Source: Gigaspora margarita
Lineage: Eukaryota > Glomeromycota > Glomeromycetes > Diversisporales > Gigasporaceae
Length of the DNA: 64,000 nucleotides
Direction: 5' to 3'
Assembly: GCA_009809945.1 (NCBI GenBank)
Contig: WTPW01000362.1
Coordinates: forward strand, 373,959 to 437,958
This document shows positions 1 through 12,720 of this stretch, in pieces; the first letter of the stretch is position 1; every line of letters starts with the position of its first letter. A program made the translations under genes and the position numbers. Under the pieces are notes generated by a model. That model saw nothing but the letters and a program-made list of their open reading frames with translations, did no database searches and was not told where the DNA came from.

Positions 1-104
1 TTTCATTATAATCTGTAACAAGTATAAATTTTAATAAATTTATTTAAATTCTTTTTAAAAAAGATTAAAATAATCTTCAGTTTTAAAATTACTTTTATTT
101 ATTT

Positions 105-345
105 TTTTTAAAAGTGAGACCTTGCTTGTATCTTTATTAAGTAATTTATATAAGAGGTTGTTATATAGCAACAACTTAAATTGTATAGTAACAAATATAT
201 AAATTACATTTAAAAATAAAAGCTCAGACTAATTTATCTATGATCCAAACCTACTAGAGTGGTCAAGACTCATCTAGATTTGGATAATTAAAATGTAATT
301 AGTAGAAGTATTGTATTTGATCTACATAGTAGGCCAAATACTGAT
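105..345. repeat. Dispersed repeat, copy A
   Basis: This stretch matches 36165-36410 in the same orientation. Shared landmarks are 'gagaccttgct' followed by 'tctttatt', then 'aaagctca', a block around 'agagtggtcaa' and 'gatttg'. There is no open frame and no inverted ends. It may be part of a larger non-autonomous element, but I cannot see its boundaries. Confidence 0.6.
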
Positions 346-427
346 TTTGTAAAGTGTCTAACCTATTGGTAGGCATGTATTGTGGTTCAAGTATAGCTAA
401 TTAGGAAGCTTGCAGAGGCACTATAGG

Positions 428-915
428 CAGTGTTGCCACAGGACAGCTTTGGACAATAATTTGGAAACTAGAATGTGTTCAGCACCAAAAAAAAATATAG
501 TTATATACTTTTTAGATAAATTTATTAATTATTAAAGCCTAGACAAGCTTTGGACAATTTTGAATGTGAACAAGCCAAAAAAGAGGGTCATTTAAAGCCA
601 TGTACCTATGTGACATTTTTGTATAAATCAACTAACCAGAGTCACAACATTTTGTTTACATGTATTAGCTCAAAGAAAACAAAAAACAAAAAAAAATGCA
701 AGAACATAAAAATGGCTGTTCAAACCTGTCTTGGGCCATTAATAAAAAATGCTAAGAAGGCAATTTTATCTATATGTTTGTTCTAACTCTAATCTTGACC
801 CTAATGCTAAACAGGCTCTACCCCTAATTTAACTACATTTTCAAAAAATCACATGGGTACATGGCTTTAGCTATTCCTCAAAAAAAGGCAGTAAATAGCA
901 AAATGTACAACACTG
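428..915. mobile_element. CAGTGTTG-ended MITE with a second MITE inside
   Basis: The left end CAGTGTTGCCACAGGACAG and the reverse complement of the right end CAGTGTTGTACATTTTGC are related. The same sequence recurs inverted at 4736-5012, including the inner block 'tagataaatttattaatta'. Comparison with that copy shows about 300 bases of foreign DNA here (583-879). I see no clean target-site duplication. The CARTG start suggests a hAT-type MITE. Short open frames inside are accidental. Confidence 0.7.
583..879. mobile_element. MITE nested in the 428-915 MITE
   Basis: The ends are GAGGGTCATTTAAAGCCATG and, on the other strand, GAGGAATAGCTAAAGCCATG. The insertion sits in an A run that is continuous in the related copy at 4736-5012, so the target duplication is probably A-rich. 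The interior ('atggctgttcaaacctgtct', 'gaaggcaattt', CCTAA-like tracts) matches the MITE at 44543-44826, so both belong to one family. Confidence 0.65.
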
Positions 916-1819
916 GTTATAAGTATATATAGTGTGTTGATGGAGCTTAGTTCAGAAAAGATGGCATGCTAGCAGTGATTGAGTATGGTTGCATTTGCTA
1001 TTGGGCAAATATAGAACAGTATAGCTTCTATATTTGTTCATAACTTTCTTCAGATATTTTAAGAAAAATCTTGATAATTATCTGAGAGGCTTGCTTATAT
1101 GGAATGTTAAAAGATTGTAGAGATTGGATTAGAGGGAATGAAATAGTCCTCTAATAGTAAGTATAGAAAGTAGAGGTCTAGAAATGTAAAAGTGGGATTA
1201 AAAGCTGGGTATATATAAATTGCTTATATGAAATACCAGTTGATTAGAGAATAGATCTATATCTATACTCTATATAACTTTGGATATAGTAGAATAGATA
1301 GTTTGATCAAGGAGAGAAGTACTTTGATATGTTAGCTAGTGAGTAGGGGATGCAAAACAACTATAGTAGAAGCAGTAATGTGTTAAGAAGTATACTGTGG
1401 AATTGTGCATAGGTAGACAGGTTATTAAAAAGGTTTTTGATCTTGAAGAATTTGAGATAATTAAGTTTGGGATTTGTAAAGTTGTTAGAACTTTTTTGGT
1501 TGTTATTAAAATAAAACCAGGTAGCATTTCAGTTTATAAAGTGTGAGAAGTATACCTACTCTAAGATATGTTTTTGTGAGAATCATATTATAATAACATG
1601 TATCTTGCAAATGTTTTTGATAAAATATTTGGTAGACCCTTCTACTATTGTAAGAAAAAGGAGAGGTTGTAGATATTGGCATGGTTAAAGAGTAACTTAT
1701 ATGCATTAGAGTGATTTCTGGCCAAAAGGTATATACTTGGTTGTTGAAGCTATTGTCTGTATGTAATTTATCTCTCTCTGTTTTAATATTGTCAAATCTA
1801 ACTGAGGATTATTTGTTTA
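916..1819. other. No clear gene; possible distal LINE remains
   Basis: I recognise no domain on either strand. Two overlapping minus-strand frames of about 60 codons (1336-1706) have a fairly even composition. The region lies just beyond the decayed minus-strand LINE (2400-6560) across a MITE. It may therefore hold that LINE's downstream reverse-transcriptase part, but I found no diagnostic motif. Confidence 0.3.
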
Positions 1820-2326
1820 GGGGGCATCAATAAATTACGTTATGCTTGAGGGGGAGGTCCCCCAAATATAACAATTTTCCAATATGTAGGGGGCAACATA
1901 ATGCAATTATTTATAAAAATCTGTCTAAAACTTGATCAAGTGGTCCGATTTGGTACCATTCGAATTGTCTCGAGGAGAGGATTCGAATGGTACCAAAATC
2001 ATTTGATTTGGATTACTTGATCATGTTTTATTAACAAAATACTATTGTATGTTTTCTTATAAAATTACTATAAAATCAATAGTATTTTGTGAATAACATT
2101 TGCTCTAGTGATCCAAATGAAATGATTTTGGTACTATTGGATTCGTCTCATAGAGACGAATCGAATGGTACTAAAATCATCCAGATCAGATCACTGGGTC
2201 ATAATATATTCAAGTTTTGTAAAATTTTATATATAAATATACGGATTTTTAAATTTTTTTTATATAGTAGAGGGGGGGTCAAGAGCTACTATGTAGAGTT
2301 ACATAACATTATTTATGGATGCCCCC
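1820..2326. mobile_element. GGGGGCATC foldback MITE, TSD TTA
   Basis: Terminal inverted repeats GGGGGCATC...GATGCCCCC are flanked by TTA on both sides (1817-1819 and 2327-2329). Inside are two near-palindromes built on 'ggtaccattcga' with 'gtctc...gagac', and a central palindrome, so the whole element could fold back. A reversed relative lies at 40404-40937. A 3-bp TTA duplication suits PIF/Harbinger-type MITEs; no transposase is present. Confidence 0.85.
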
Positions 2327-2414
2327 TTAGTAGGAAGTGAGGTATATCAATATGGGTAGTAAGCCTATATATGGGATTTTTACTAGGATTTTTTTTTAAA
2401 AAATAGATTTATTA

Positions 2415-3080
2415 TGTTTTTCCTAATAAAAATCTTGTATAACAATAGCTCATAGGGTCATTTTACTGACAAAGATCCCATATAATCAATTTGGCTACTG
2501 TATCTTGAACTTTGCTATATATTATCCTGCTTCTGGATATGAGTAGCTAAATTGTATATATTGTTGTAGAATAAGAATTGAAAGAGTTTGTATTTAATAG
2601 CATTAGAGTAGATGATGTCTATAAAAACATTGAAGTCTCCTATGACTATAGAAAGAAAGTTGAATGATATGGTTTGCCATATCTATTTGATAATTACATT
2701 TTGGGTTTCAAGTCATGCAGAGGGGTTATCACTTGGAAGTTATATAGAGATAATATAAAATTTAAAGTCATGCTTAAAGAATATATCAATGGCAATTGCA
2801 TAATCTGGGTATGTGATGATGTTATGTATATGAGGAGTGAGATGGTTACTGCAGTTCCAGCCTTGGAGTTTTTCAGACAAGACCAGAAGTGTGTGTATTG
2901 GGCAGTCCTGAAGGGTTTGGATATTAGATACTTATTGGATAGAGATACTCTGGTTTTATTTAGACCAGTAATATGGATTTGATGCTCAAAACAGTATTGT
3001 TTCCAGAACATTTTGGGTATAAATAAACAGAAAAAGAGAATTAAGTTGGTTGCAGGTACAGAATCTGTGTATATTGGTAT
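2415..3080 (-). pseudogene. LINE ORF2 endonuclease domain, broken
   Basis: Minus-strand reading gives, in order, 'YTQNV', 'HFWSC', 'SKAGTA', 'VIGDFNV', 'YKLFQFLFYNN', 'SRYSSQIDYIW'. These align one for one with the 62.8-63.4 kb LINE ('CTQNVQG', 'YFWSC', 'SKAGTA', 'VLGDFNA', 'FKLLQFLSYNN', 'SRYQSEIDFIW'). This is the endonuclease/exonuclease/phosphatase fold that nicks the target for target-primed reverse transcription. A stop lies between the YNN and SRY blocks, and at least one frameshift lies between TQNV and the next block. The domain is not functional as read. The final SDH motif falls beyond the preserved part. Confidence 0.85.
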
Positions 3081-4735
3081 TGTAGATAGAGTTGTTAATT
3101 AAGAGAATGGGACTAAAAAATATGATATTTGTTTTTCTTGAGAAAGATTAGTTATAGATTCATTTATTAATTTGTGTCTATTGGTGATGTCTCAATCAAT
3201 GGGGGTTGGAGTTAGTGTTATTAGGTTCTTAGGCTATTGGCATTGGAGTTGGTATTGTTGGTTTCTTCAGGTGTTTGTGAAATGCTTGTGAATGCTTGTA
3301 TTGTGCTAGATAAGGAGAGGTATGATTATATATCTGTACTGAATATACTCCATGTTGGAGTAGGTAGTAGAGGTAGTTCTAGTATGAAGTCAGGGATACT
3401 TTCTATCTTGAAGTACTGGTAAAGGATTTTTTTAGTTGGTGTTATGTCTTGTTGTACTTTAATTAGTAATATTAGGTCGATGTTGCAATCATCAAGAAGG
3501 ATTTTTAGTTTAGGTAGGTTGTCAGGCAGGGAGATTTGTGGTACTGTTTATGGTAGGTTAGCTGAGGCTTTTTCTAAAGGGTTTGATAGAATCTGTCTAA
3601 AAGCATATAAAGTAGTAATACTTATATAGTTCTTTAGCTGTCTTTTTTTAATTGTTTGGATATTACAATTAGAAAAAGGACTGTAATCTCTTCTATAACT
3701 TGGTCAAATGATAGAAGAGCAGGCTTGTTAGCAGGGTTGGTCTATATGATATGTTGGGTAAGTGGAGTTTGATTTTGTAATAAGGTGCTTTTTTTAAAAA
3801 ATTCTTTAGCTTTGTGATCATTCTTTATGAGGAATGTAAACTTAGTTTAATTTTGCTAGTATTTGAAGGAAGGAGTAGTTTGATACTGAAGTTGTCATTT
3901 GGCAGAAGTTTAAATTTGTAGTTCTTTCTTGTCTCTGTAACTATGTCAGCTAGTGGGGTTATTACTATTGCTGGATTATATAGAAAGAAGCTTTTAGCTC
4001 TGTAGTTAAGCTTCTGGTAAGTTGTATAGTAGACTACTTTTCTGAAGGCAGGTTGAAGTATACACTAGAAATTTTGTTCTCAATTTCATAGTAGTCTGCT
4101 AATATTTTCTTATAGAAGCCTACATGGGGTAGGACCACTCTGTACTTAATTGGAAAGCATTCTAGTAGGTTAGATCTAAGGTCTTTATAGTAATTCAGAA
4201 GGGTGAAGCTTTGTGAAATATGAGACAGGAAGTACTTTAAATTTAAAAATCTTTATAAGGCATTGGCTACTTTTCTGGTATATGATCATCATTTAATAGG
4301 AAGCATAAAAGGAAGAACATTTAAAATTTTATTAAAAATTTCTGTAAGATATAACAGGAGTAGCAGAAGCCTTTCTTCTAGTGCTTTGGTAATTGCTTCT
4401 TTATTTGGTTGTGAGTTTTCTCTAACTCATTTTTGATTTTTAGAAAGCCTCTTGTATACTAAAACAGCTTGAAGATTGTCTTGGGTATAAGTTTGAAGAA
4501 GTTAGTATTTGTAAAGAAGCAGCCTATAAGCATCTTTCTAAGCATTGAGTAGATTGTATTATGTGTTTGTCAATTGGTTAGCATAAGGTTATTCTCTTTT
4601 TTGCTAAGTTTGGACTATATTGTCAAATAGTTCTATGTATTCTCTTTGGTGGGCTAGTTTGGTTCTTGGGTTTTGAGTAAAGGTAGTAAAGAATCTGTTA
4701 TTACAATAAGCAAACTTGAGACAAATAGCTTTAGA

Positions 4736-5012
4736 CAGTGTTGTACGTTTTGGCTGTTCACTGCCTTTATTGGCTTGTCCATATCCAAAATTGTCCAAAT
4801 ATCCAAGATTGTTCAAAGCTTGTTCAGGCTTTAATAATTAATAAATCTATCTAAAAAATATATAATTATATATTTTTTTAGGTGCTAAACACATTCTAGT
4901 TAACATTAAAATAGGTTACTTAATAAAATTTTAGTAATTTTACTTTATTTAATTGTTTAAAATTGTCTGAAATTGTCCAAATCACTGTTCAAAGCTGTCC
5001 ATGACAACATTG
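4736..5012. mobile_element. CARTG MITE inside the decayed LINE
   Basis: The ends are CAGTGTTGTACGTTTTGG and, on the other strand, CAATGTTGTCATGGACAG. The element is the reverse orientation of the outer MITE at 428-915. Flanks 'gctttaga' and 'gctttaag' may be an imperfect 8-bp target duplication. Its position within the minus-strand LINE shows that it landed after that LINE. Confidence 0.7.
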
Positions 5013-5168
5013 CTTTAAGTATTGGGAGGTGAGTTGGTATTGCTAAAGTATGTGGCCAGTAAATTTGTAGATTATTCCTGTATTAGTAAGTGCCTCTGAA
5101 ATTGTATCATATGATCAGATTAGAATATCAACTAGAGTGTTAGACCTCCAAAACAGTAGAGGCCCATT

Positions 5169-5464
5169 AGGACCCCAGACTTCTAGTATAGAAGTCATAC
5201 TTGAAATTTTTCAGCAAAAACACCTAAAATTTGAGAAGCAAAAAACAGTTTTTGGCAATTATCTTGGCATCCAGTAGTCCAATTTGAATGAACTTTTTTA
5301 AAAAATGAAGCTCTCAGTAAGGTGCATCTAACAAAAAAAGTTTATTCAATTCTGATTACTGGATTAGAAGTCATTAAAGTAAATAGATTTTGTTATTTTT
5401 AGCAAATTAGGTCAAAATTGGCCAAAATCCAGTTATGACCTATATGAGAGATGTTTGGGGTCCT
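5169..5464. mobile_element. AGGACCCC MITE, TSD GGCCCATT
   Basis: Terminal repeats AGGACCCCAGACTTCT and AGGACCCCAAACATCT (the latter on the other strand) are bounded by an exact 8-bp duplication, GGCCCATT, at 5161-5168 and 5465-5472. An 8-bp duplication points to hAT-type mobilisation. The element is 296 bp and has no coding capacity. It splits the ORF1 part of the minus-strand LINE. Confidence 0.9.
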
Positions 5465-5499
5465 GGCCCATTCCATACACTCTATAGAAGGTGCTATAA

Positions 5500-6450
5500 C
5501 AGTAAGCTTAAGGTTTGCTGGCAACTTGACTGTATAACCATTTGATATCATATGAATTATTATCCAATATAGTTTTGGATACCTTATTATAGAGTGCTAA
5601 TTGGAATGAGACAATTTGTAACTGCTTTCTGTTTATATAAGTGGCTGTTAATGTGGAAGGTGGGACAGGAGTGTGAGTAGAACTAGAGATGATATGTTGA
5701 GTAATTTGTTTGGTAGACATAAATGGGTGTACAGGAGTACTTGCTAGTTTAACTATTTGTGAGTCTGTATTTGCTATTGGGTTTTGTTTACTAGGCTATT
5801 GTATGATTTCTTTAATACTGCCAATAGATTTATTGTTAGTTTCTGTATCTATAAAGGAGCTATATATGATATAAGAGGAAGAATCTGTGTTTTTGCACTT
5901 TGTACATAATTTTATTGCCTGCTTGTAGAGTTGAATTTGCATAACAAGATCACAACTTTGAGTTGTTTAGGTTGCTTTGTATTGATGTGACCATGCTATT
6001 GTTCTGTGCTATAAGATCAAACAGAATTAGTTGGTCAGTTTTATTGTACTTGTACAACTATAGAGCTGGATAGTTACCAAATTGGTTACTTTTTTCAATT
6101 TGATAATATTAGTATATAACAGGTATTTGTCAGTGTACTTGGGCAGAGTAGAAACAAAGAAGATGACATTAAAAAAGAGTTTTGACCAGTCATTCATAAT
6201 AATTTCAACAAATTCTTTGGTAAGTTCTGTTTTAGTACTAGCAGGGTTTTTGCTAAATAGAATTTTTTTGGGCTAGGTTTGTTTGTGGAAGTAGAATAAC
6301 AAGCTAAGAAAGAAGAGGAAAGTACTTGATCCATGTTTGTTGGTGTTGGAATTGGTTCTAAGTGAGGTTTAGTATTTGAGCATTTAGTGTTTTTAAGCAA
6401 AACAGAAGTGGGCTTTGCTTTTGTTCCTTAGGACTATTGTTGTCATATAG
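5500..6450 (-). pseudogene. LINE ORF1-like segment, broken
   Basis: The minus strand gives a long stretch, interrupted by a few stops, including 'KLCTKCKN' near 5920. This is comparable in position to the C-x2-C motif of the other two LINE ORF1s ('CYICKI', 'CYKCKE'). A stretch rich in S, T and P follows, then 'DIKWLY', resembling 'DLDWF' and 'TFDWI' of the other copies. The product would be the RNA-binding or zinc-finger-like ORF1 protein. Assignment rests on order and short motifs, so it is moderate. Confidence 0.5.
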
Positions 6451-6560
6451 CAAAGAAACTGCTTTTTTATCAATTTTTTAGTTATTTGCTTCTGTGCAGT
6501 TATCTTGGGTGCTTATCTCAAATATTGCACCTCTTTTAGATCAATATTTGGGTGCTTGAC

Positions 6561-7084
6561 AAGTTTACTTAAAGACTAAATATCAATTTACTTAATGAAC
6601 TTTGGAGTTATTATCGCAAGAAAGTTTTTTTCTCTGTTCTGTTTTGGTAATAGGAATCTATGGAAAGAGATTCTAAAATTACTTTTAGGTATATTCAATT
6701 TGTAATTTTTTTAAAAAAGATTTAAACAATATCTAGTTTTAGATTGGCTTTCAAGTTTACAAATTTGAGTATAAAATAACATTAAGTAAAATCCAAATTA
6801 AAATTTAAATTAAATAGTAATAGTAAAAATAAGTTATATAGTTACTTATAGTTATTTTGTATGTGTTTTTGGTTATTATACAATTAATTTTCTTGATTAT
6901 TAGAGTTATACTATTTAGAGGTCTACTTTCTTTTAAGTTTAAATAACAAAAAGCTTTCTAGTTACTTTGCATTACTTATATATATACTTGTATACTTTAA
7001 CCTTTACTATTATATACTTGTATACTTTAATCTTTACTATTATAAAAGTAAATAAAGATTTACAAAAAAGAATTTAATCTCTTG
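6561..7084. other. AT-rich DNA, no gene seen
   Basis: No open frame or inverted ends that I can support. A short direct repeat ('tatatacttgtatacttta') occurs twice at about 6975-7035. The stretch may contain the 5' flank of the hAT relic that follows. Confidence 0.4.
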
Positions 7085-9065
7085 TAAAATCTAATTCCAA
7101 GTTAGAGCGAGACAATGTAATAGCAAATATATCAAACTTGCAAATTTCAACAAATAAAAAAAGAAAAAACTAATCCTTTTGTTAAAGTGTAGGACTATTT
7201 CAAAAAAGGCAAACAAAAAAGCAATGAACATTATAATGTACATTTAATTATTGTACTAAATACTAAAAAGAGAAAGGTCTGCTAAGTAAGAAGTCCACTT
7301 AGCAAATAAGTATTCTAAGTATCAAAGAAATAGCATAATACTGGAAGAAAAGGTAGCTAACTAAACATTAAATTATATACAAAAATCAAAAAATCCTGTT
7401 TTTTAACTTCTATTTTACAAATAGCTAAAACAACTTATTTTATATCTAATTGTCTGCTACTAAAATCTTCAATTGACAAAAAATAATTAAAGCATGTATA
7501 ATAGCAGAAATTTTTTTAAAATTATTGAAAACCTATTTATACAAGATATGTTTAATGAATTTTAATCTGTATATAATTTACTATTAAGATCAACTGATTA
7601 TTGAATAAAGAACTAGCATAAATAAATAAAGCAATTAAGAATGAACTAGATAATGCTAATTATTTGATATTGTGTAAGGATTATTTATTAAAATATATAT
7701 ATATGTTTAAATAATATATAATTAATTTAATTTATATGATAAATAAAGCTTTAAACAGTTAAATAACAATTATATTGTTACAACAAATACTAAAAAAAAC
7801 CTAATTAGTCTAAGGATTATTCCGCACAATTTCATACAGGAAAGTTTTTAATATGTGAAATATTAGATGTTATTAATAGGCTTAGTTCAGATAGATTTGC
7901 AAATGTAGTAACAGATGCAGCCTCAAATTGCAGAATAGCTTATCAAAATATACAGACTTATATTCACAAATTTGAAATATTAGATGTATAGCTATATGAT
8001 TAATCTTATTGCTACTAATTTAGTTAAATTAGATAATATAAAAAAATTAATTAGTAATTGCAGAAAAATTAATAATTTTTTTAAGAATTTATATTTGAGT
8101 TATTTATTACTTACTCAAGGATTTACAAATATAAAATAAAAGGCAGTAGCTTAAAGACTTGAATAAAAACCTATTGGAAATCATTATATTTTATTACTGA
8201 TTTAATTCTTTAAACAAGACTGGTATTCAAATAGATAAAATATAATTTAATCTATATTTTTATTTTATTATAAATATTTATTTTTAATAAAAATATTTTT
8301 TTATTATGCAGATGCTTTCTGAATATGAAAATGCAATTAATAATTAGTAATCTAATAAGAAATAAAAATCTTTACTACAAGTTAAGTTGTATATTCAATA
8401 AGGGAACCTATTAAAAAAGTTATTTAGATGCTTGAAACCAATAATGTAATACTATCTAATTGTTTTATCTACTTAATCAAGTTGGCTATAACAATCAAAT
8501 ATTTATCTAAAATTAATATGTTTAAAGCTTCAATAATTTATATTTTTAATAAGCACTACCAAGAATTTTTATACCCTTTTTATATTTTAGCATATTATAT
8601 TCATCCACAATATAGAAACAAGTTTAACAATATTTAAAGATTTAATTATATAATAAAAATATATTAATTAATATTATTTAATTTATTAGAAAAAGGGTTA
8701 AAAGATAATAAATTTTATAATATAACTCTTATCACTATTGAACTTTGGCAGAACCTTGGACATACTCAACTAGAAAGTAAAGAACTAATTGCACAAATAT
8801 GTAGTAAAAGCAAGTACCTCCGTTTGATTTTTTAAAAGTACTTGTTGCAGATACTCCAAAGATTTAATAGGGATTATTTAAAAATAAACCTTGATATCTG
8901 GCTAAATTAGCATATAGAATTTAATCATTCTAATTAATCAAATTGTAAAAAAAATTTTTTAACATTAAAATAGATTTTAGAAGAACCCAAACAAGTTTAT
9001 ATCTTAATAGATTAGAAGGAATTGCTAAAATTAGATTATATAATATGACTAATATTTAATGTAAA
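7085..9065 (+). pseudogene. hAT-family transposase relic
   Basis: Scattered plus-strand blocks follow the order of a hAT transposase. A BED-finger-like start 'DYFKKGKQKSN' lies near 7190, with a stop where the usual Trp would be. 'FANVVTDAASNCR' near 7900 is the catalytic-core region with its Asp. 'LSNCFIYLIKLA' and 'FYILAYYIHPQYR' lie at about 8455-8620. The C-terminal dimerisation-region block 'LEGIAKIRLYNMTNI' is near 9010-9056. The family cuts and pastes DNA and makes 8-bp duplications. Many stops and frameshifts are present. A possible intron ends in 'tttattatgcag' near 8310. Terminal repeats were not located. The one long open piece (8428-8637) is part of this gene. Confidence 0.85.
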
Positions 9066-9393
9066 CTAAGTTTTCTGTAAAATATTAACTAAGACTAAAC
9101 TTTGAAATACATTTAATATATTATCAGTTGGCAGTATTATAAGTTATAAGGAGGTGGATCAAGTAGAAATGAGTGAAATAAAATAAATAATATAGTATTT
9201 AATAGTTCTATATTATTATTAATTGATGAGATTATTAATTTGAAAATCAAAATTTAGAATTTTCTACTGTAAACATGACTCTAATAGTTTTTTGCTAATT
9301 TAAATGATGATATACAAGAAGTATTAAATAATTTTTTAGAATATAAAAGTTGAGTATAATAGATATTTAGTTTTTTGCTATATGGATTGAATA

Positions 9394-9564
9394 AGAACAT
9401 TAAAATATATATAAATAGATTAGGCATTAGTTTGCTTATTTTGGGGTTTTTATGCTGATATTTTTCATTTATAGCAATTTTTTGCTTATTTTTGAGAGTT
9501 TGCAGATCTTTCATTTTTAGTAATTTTATAATAAATCTAACCTATCTATGTATATTTGGAAGCC
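9394..9564. mobile_element. Degenerate AGGACCC-family MITE
   Basis: The interior carries 'gcattagtttgcttatttt', 'atttttgagagtttgcagatc' and 'taacctatctatgtatattt'. These match the arms of the clean copies at 36683-36864 and 44461-44931. The ends have drifted ('agaacattaaaatata', 'tatatttggaagcct') and no target duplication is visible. A minus-strand open frame here is accidental. Confidence 0.6.
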
Positions 9565-12173
9565 TTTAAATAGTATTTTTTAAAAAATGAAAAACAACTT
9601 TAATAGTTAGTACAAATAATTAATAATAAATTTTAATATGATGTTTACTACTTGAAAGGCTAGTAAATATAATACTATATAATATGTTATTGCTTATTTT
9701 TATTGTATAGTATATAAACTAATAATTTAAATATTATTGCTAATATATATATATATTAAAGTATTGCTGGTCTGTTTTTTGGACTAAAAATAGCTTTATT
9801 AAACTAACAATAAGTTAAAGTGGTACTGTAAATTGAAAATTACTATCCAGAATTGGCCAGATTAGCAATAAAATTCTAAAAATATGCAATAATTATTGCA
9901 CTAGAAGTTGCTATAGAAGTACAAGCTAGTGGTTTTCTGCTTTGCTGAAAGCAAGCTGGCTATGAGCAGAGAATATATAAAATAAAAGCAGAAAAATAGT
10001 AGAATTATATGAGTATCCAAAGGTGGGTTGGGTGGATTGAGAGAAATTGCTATTAGGGTTAATGATACTATAGTATCCACTTCTTCTATTTGTATTATTT
10101 ATATTATATTTATTCTTTTGTTTATTTGTTTTTTATTTTTTTATATATGGTTATAAGGCTATGCTTCTTTTAGTACTGTTAACATGTGTTATTACATTAC
10201 TTGTATACTATCTTTGCTATCAATTAGTTTTTTTTTTTTGCAAATTTGTAACCTAGCCTAAACTATTAGTTCTGTAGCATAGCTGTGTTGCCTACTTACT
10301 AGTTGATTAGATTATCTACTATTACTTACTATTATATTCATTTGCTATATAAAAAAACTTTAAATAAAGTTTTTATTTTTAATTAATAATTAACTATACA
10401 ATATACTATAGAAGTTAATATATTTTATAATGAAATTATAAGATAAATAGACATTTGTTTGTTAATAATATAATTAACCTTTTACATTATATAATTTATT
10501 TTTTTTATAAGTAGTAATTTATATTAAGAATATATTGTCAGCAAAAAAATGAATCACAAATATATAAGAATAATTTCTAATCTAATATTAAAAAACTGTA
10601 TTATTAATATATTAAAAAATATTTATATTTTTAACTTGTATACTTTTTGTTAACAAAAAGACCATGTGCAGAAATAACATTTGTATATACTGTTTTGAAA
10701 ATATTATATTGGTTAGAAGTTGACTAATTTAATAAAAAAATTAAATTTGTAATTAAAGATTCTTTATCATAACTAGAGGGTTACTAGAAGAAAATTAATA
10801 GTATCAATAGTTATCTAGTTACCTTCCAGTGATCTTTTAGTGACAACACTGACTTTAAATATTTTAATAGCTCAATAGTATATCTATTTTGATAGATTTT
10901 AAGTATATTGAATAACTTTATAATCTTTTTGACTTCATTTCATCTTTATATACTAATATAGCATATTTTATCAGTATCATTATTTCTACAAATTTTAAAC
11001 TGCCTTCTTTTGTTAGCTCTATTTTGATAAAAAAACCAAAAATAATAAATTATATTAGCATAACTTATTTTGCAGATTCAGTTGCTGTCCAAAGATCTTC
11101 CTTTTATTTTTTTAACTTTCCAATAGCATTTAAATGCTTTTTTGGCTTTTAATATTAATTCTTTATTGTAACATTAAACTTTCAATAGAATTGTGCATTT
11201 CAAGTACCACTTGAATGTTTTTTTCTTATTCTTCTCAACTTAAATTTTATCATGATTGTTATATATTCTTGTTCTGCATTATTTCTAAATTTATATCAAT
11301 TCTGAATTGTTATTTTAGAATTGGTATCTATTTAATAATTATTTAAAAAAAACAAGCAAGAAAAATTTAGATATAATAATAAAAAGTAAAAAAATTAAAC
11401 AATTAAAAATATATATAAATAAATAAAAAGTAAATAAAAATAAATTAATTTATACTTGCCTAAATATTAAATACTATGTAATCAATGCTTTGTCAGATAT
11501 GCTTATTCTTTATTTTTCTTATTTAAATTTGGTTGTCTGATATTATAGTTAATTCACTTATTGGTAAATATGCACTTTGATGTATATATATTACTTGCAT
11601 TATTTGTGTTACCAAATATATTACTAATTTACTTATGCTATCTATGTTATCTATACATTATACTGCTTATAGCCTATATTAATTAAATCAAGAAATAGTG
11701 CATTATAGCCATAGTGCTATAGGGTATAACTACTGTTGTGGCCTTGAAAAGATTTCCAAAACTTTGTATACCAATTTAGTTACTGGGCCACAATATTAAA
11801 AGATTAATTTATTATCTTTTGTTTATTAGTGTTGGTCATATATTGTTAATAAAAGAGTGTGCAAATTTCTAAGTTTATTATAGTTAGGAACATGCCAGAA
11901 ATTATATGATTTTTACTGGATATATGGTTAGAGGAGTAATCATGTCTATATCTGATATATAATATATATAATATACTATATATAATATATTAAATTATAT
12001 ACAGTATATAATATATTAATATATAATATTTAATATTAAGTAACTTTTGATCTACTCCCAATGATCACCTGTTTCAAAAATTTTAAGAAGGCCAACCTAT
12101 GAAAACTCTATATCTAATACATAAAAGTGTAAAATGACTTTATGCAAAGGTTGTTGTTAAGGTCCATAAGCTG
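9565..12173. other. Long AT-rich stretch without a recognised gene
   Basis: I find no protein family on either strand. Around 10775-10860, 'gggttactagaagaaaatta...cttccagtgatcttttagtg' resembles the small palindromic MITE at 24486-24597. At 11741-11795 an imperfect hairpin pairs 'ttgtggcc' with 'gggccacaa'. At 11955-12040 there is a run of TATA/ATAT palindromes. The rest is low-complexity A/T. Confidence 0.4.
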
Positions 12174-12325
12174 GAACTTATTGTTTAGAAGTAAAGTTTA
12201 TAGACTACCTGCTAACAAGTTTAGAGTTTATTACTCAATACAGAAATAGCACTTGTTGTTTAGAGATAAAGTTTATAGTCTATCTGCTAACAAGCTTAGA
12301 GTTTATTATTTACTATAAAACAGAA
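12174..12325. repeat. Tandem duplication, two units of ~76 bp
   Basis: Two successive units share 'ttgtttaga', 'taaagtttatag', 'ctgctaacaag' and 'ttagagtttatta', with roughly 10-15% divergence by eye. No coding capacity. It lies just upstream of a protein fragment. Confidence 0.8.
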
Positions 12326-12384
12326 CTTGCCTTTGGTACTATTGAAAAAGTAATGAGTAAAACAATCCCTAAAATCTAGTTTTG

Positions 12385-12720
12385 AGATGTGTTATTATGT
12401 CTAGTGCAACTTCTACTAACTCTTTTCTGTTTAGTACTTCTCTTTTTTTTTACCCTTTGGTTTTTTTGAAAATTTTACCAAAAAGTGGGCATTTCAGCTT
12501 ACTCTCTTCAAAATATTAGTAGTGTTTAGTTTTTCCAAATTGGGAATACATCCCTGAGCAAAAACTAGCAGTTACAAATACTTTGGGTTTAGTTGAATAA
12601 ACAAGAAATGCTATAGTAGAGATCTGGAGGACACATATAAAATTTCTCATATGGACTTTTAGTTGTAGACTATATAAATAACATTTTAATAGACTTTCTA
12701 TATAGTGTTATATAATTTTT
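12385..12720 (+). pseudogene. Fragment of an unrecognised element protein
   Basis: The plus strand reads 'PKSGHFSLLSSK', then after stops 'LVFPNWEYIPEQKLAV', then 'RNAIVEIWRTH'. The nucleotide sequence is clearly related to the minus strand of 54325-54700, which reads 'NKSGQFSLTPPKD' and 'LLPNWK'. I do not recognise the family. Because the other copy sits inside an inverted-repeat-bounded element, the protein is probably element-encoded. This copy is broken by several stops. Confidence 0.5.

Larger units (their letters stand above)
2400..6560 (-). mobile_element. Decayed LINE, minus strand
   Basis: Read on the minus strand from high to low coordinates, this resembles the LINE at 57840-64000. 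An ORF1-like part with a C-x2-C motif lies at 5500-6450, and an ORF2 endonuclease lies at 2415-3080. After removing the two MITEs inserted in it (4736-5012, 5169-5464), the distance from ORF1 start to endonuclease end is about 3.4 kb, against about 3.9 kb in the better copy. Homology stops close to the MITE at 1820-2326. Stops and frameshifts occur throughout. The middle part (3100-5100) is assigned mainly by position. Confidence 0.7.

Noticed and set aside
2674-2982. 102-codon plus-strand frame
   Set aside because: It is antisense to the LINE endonuclease, whose motifs are on the minus strand.
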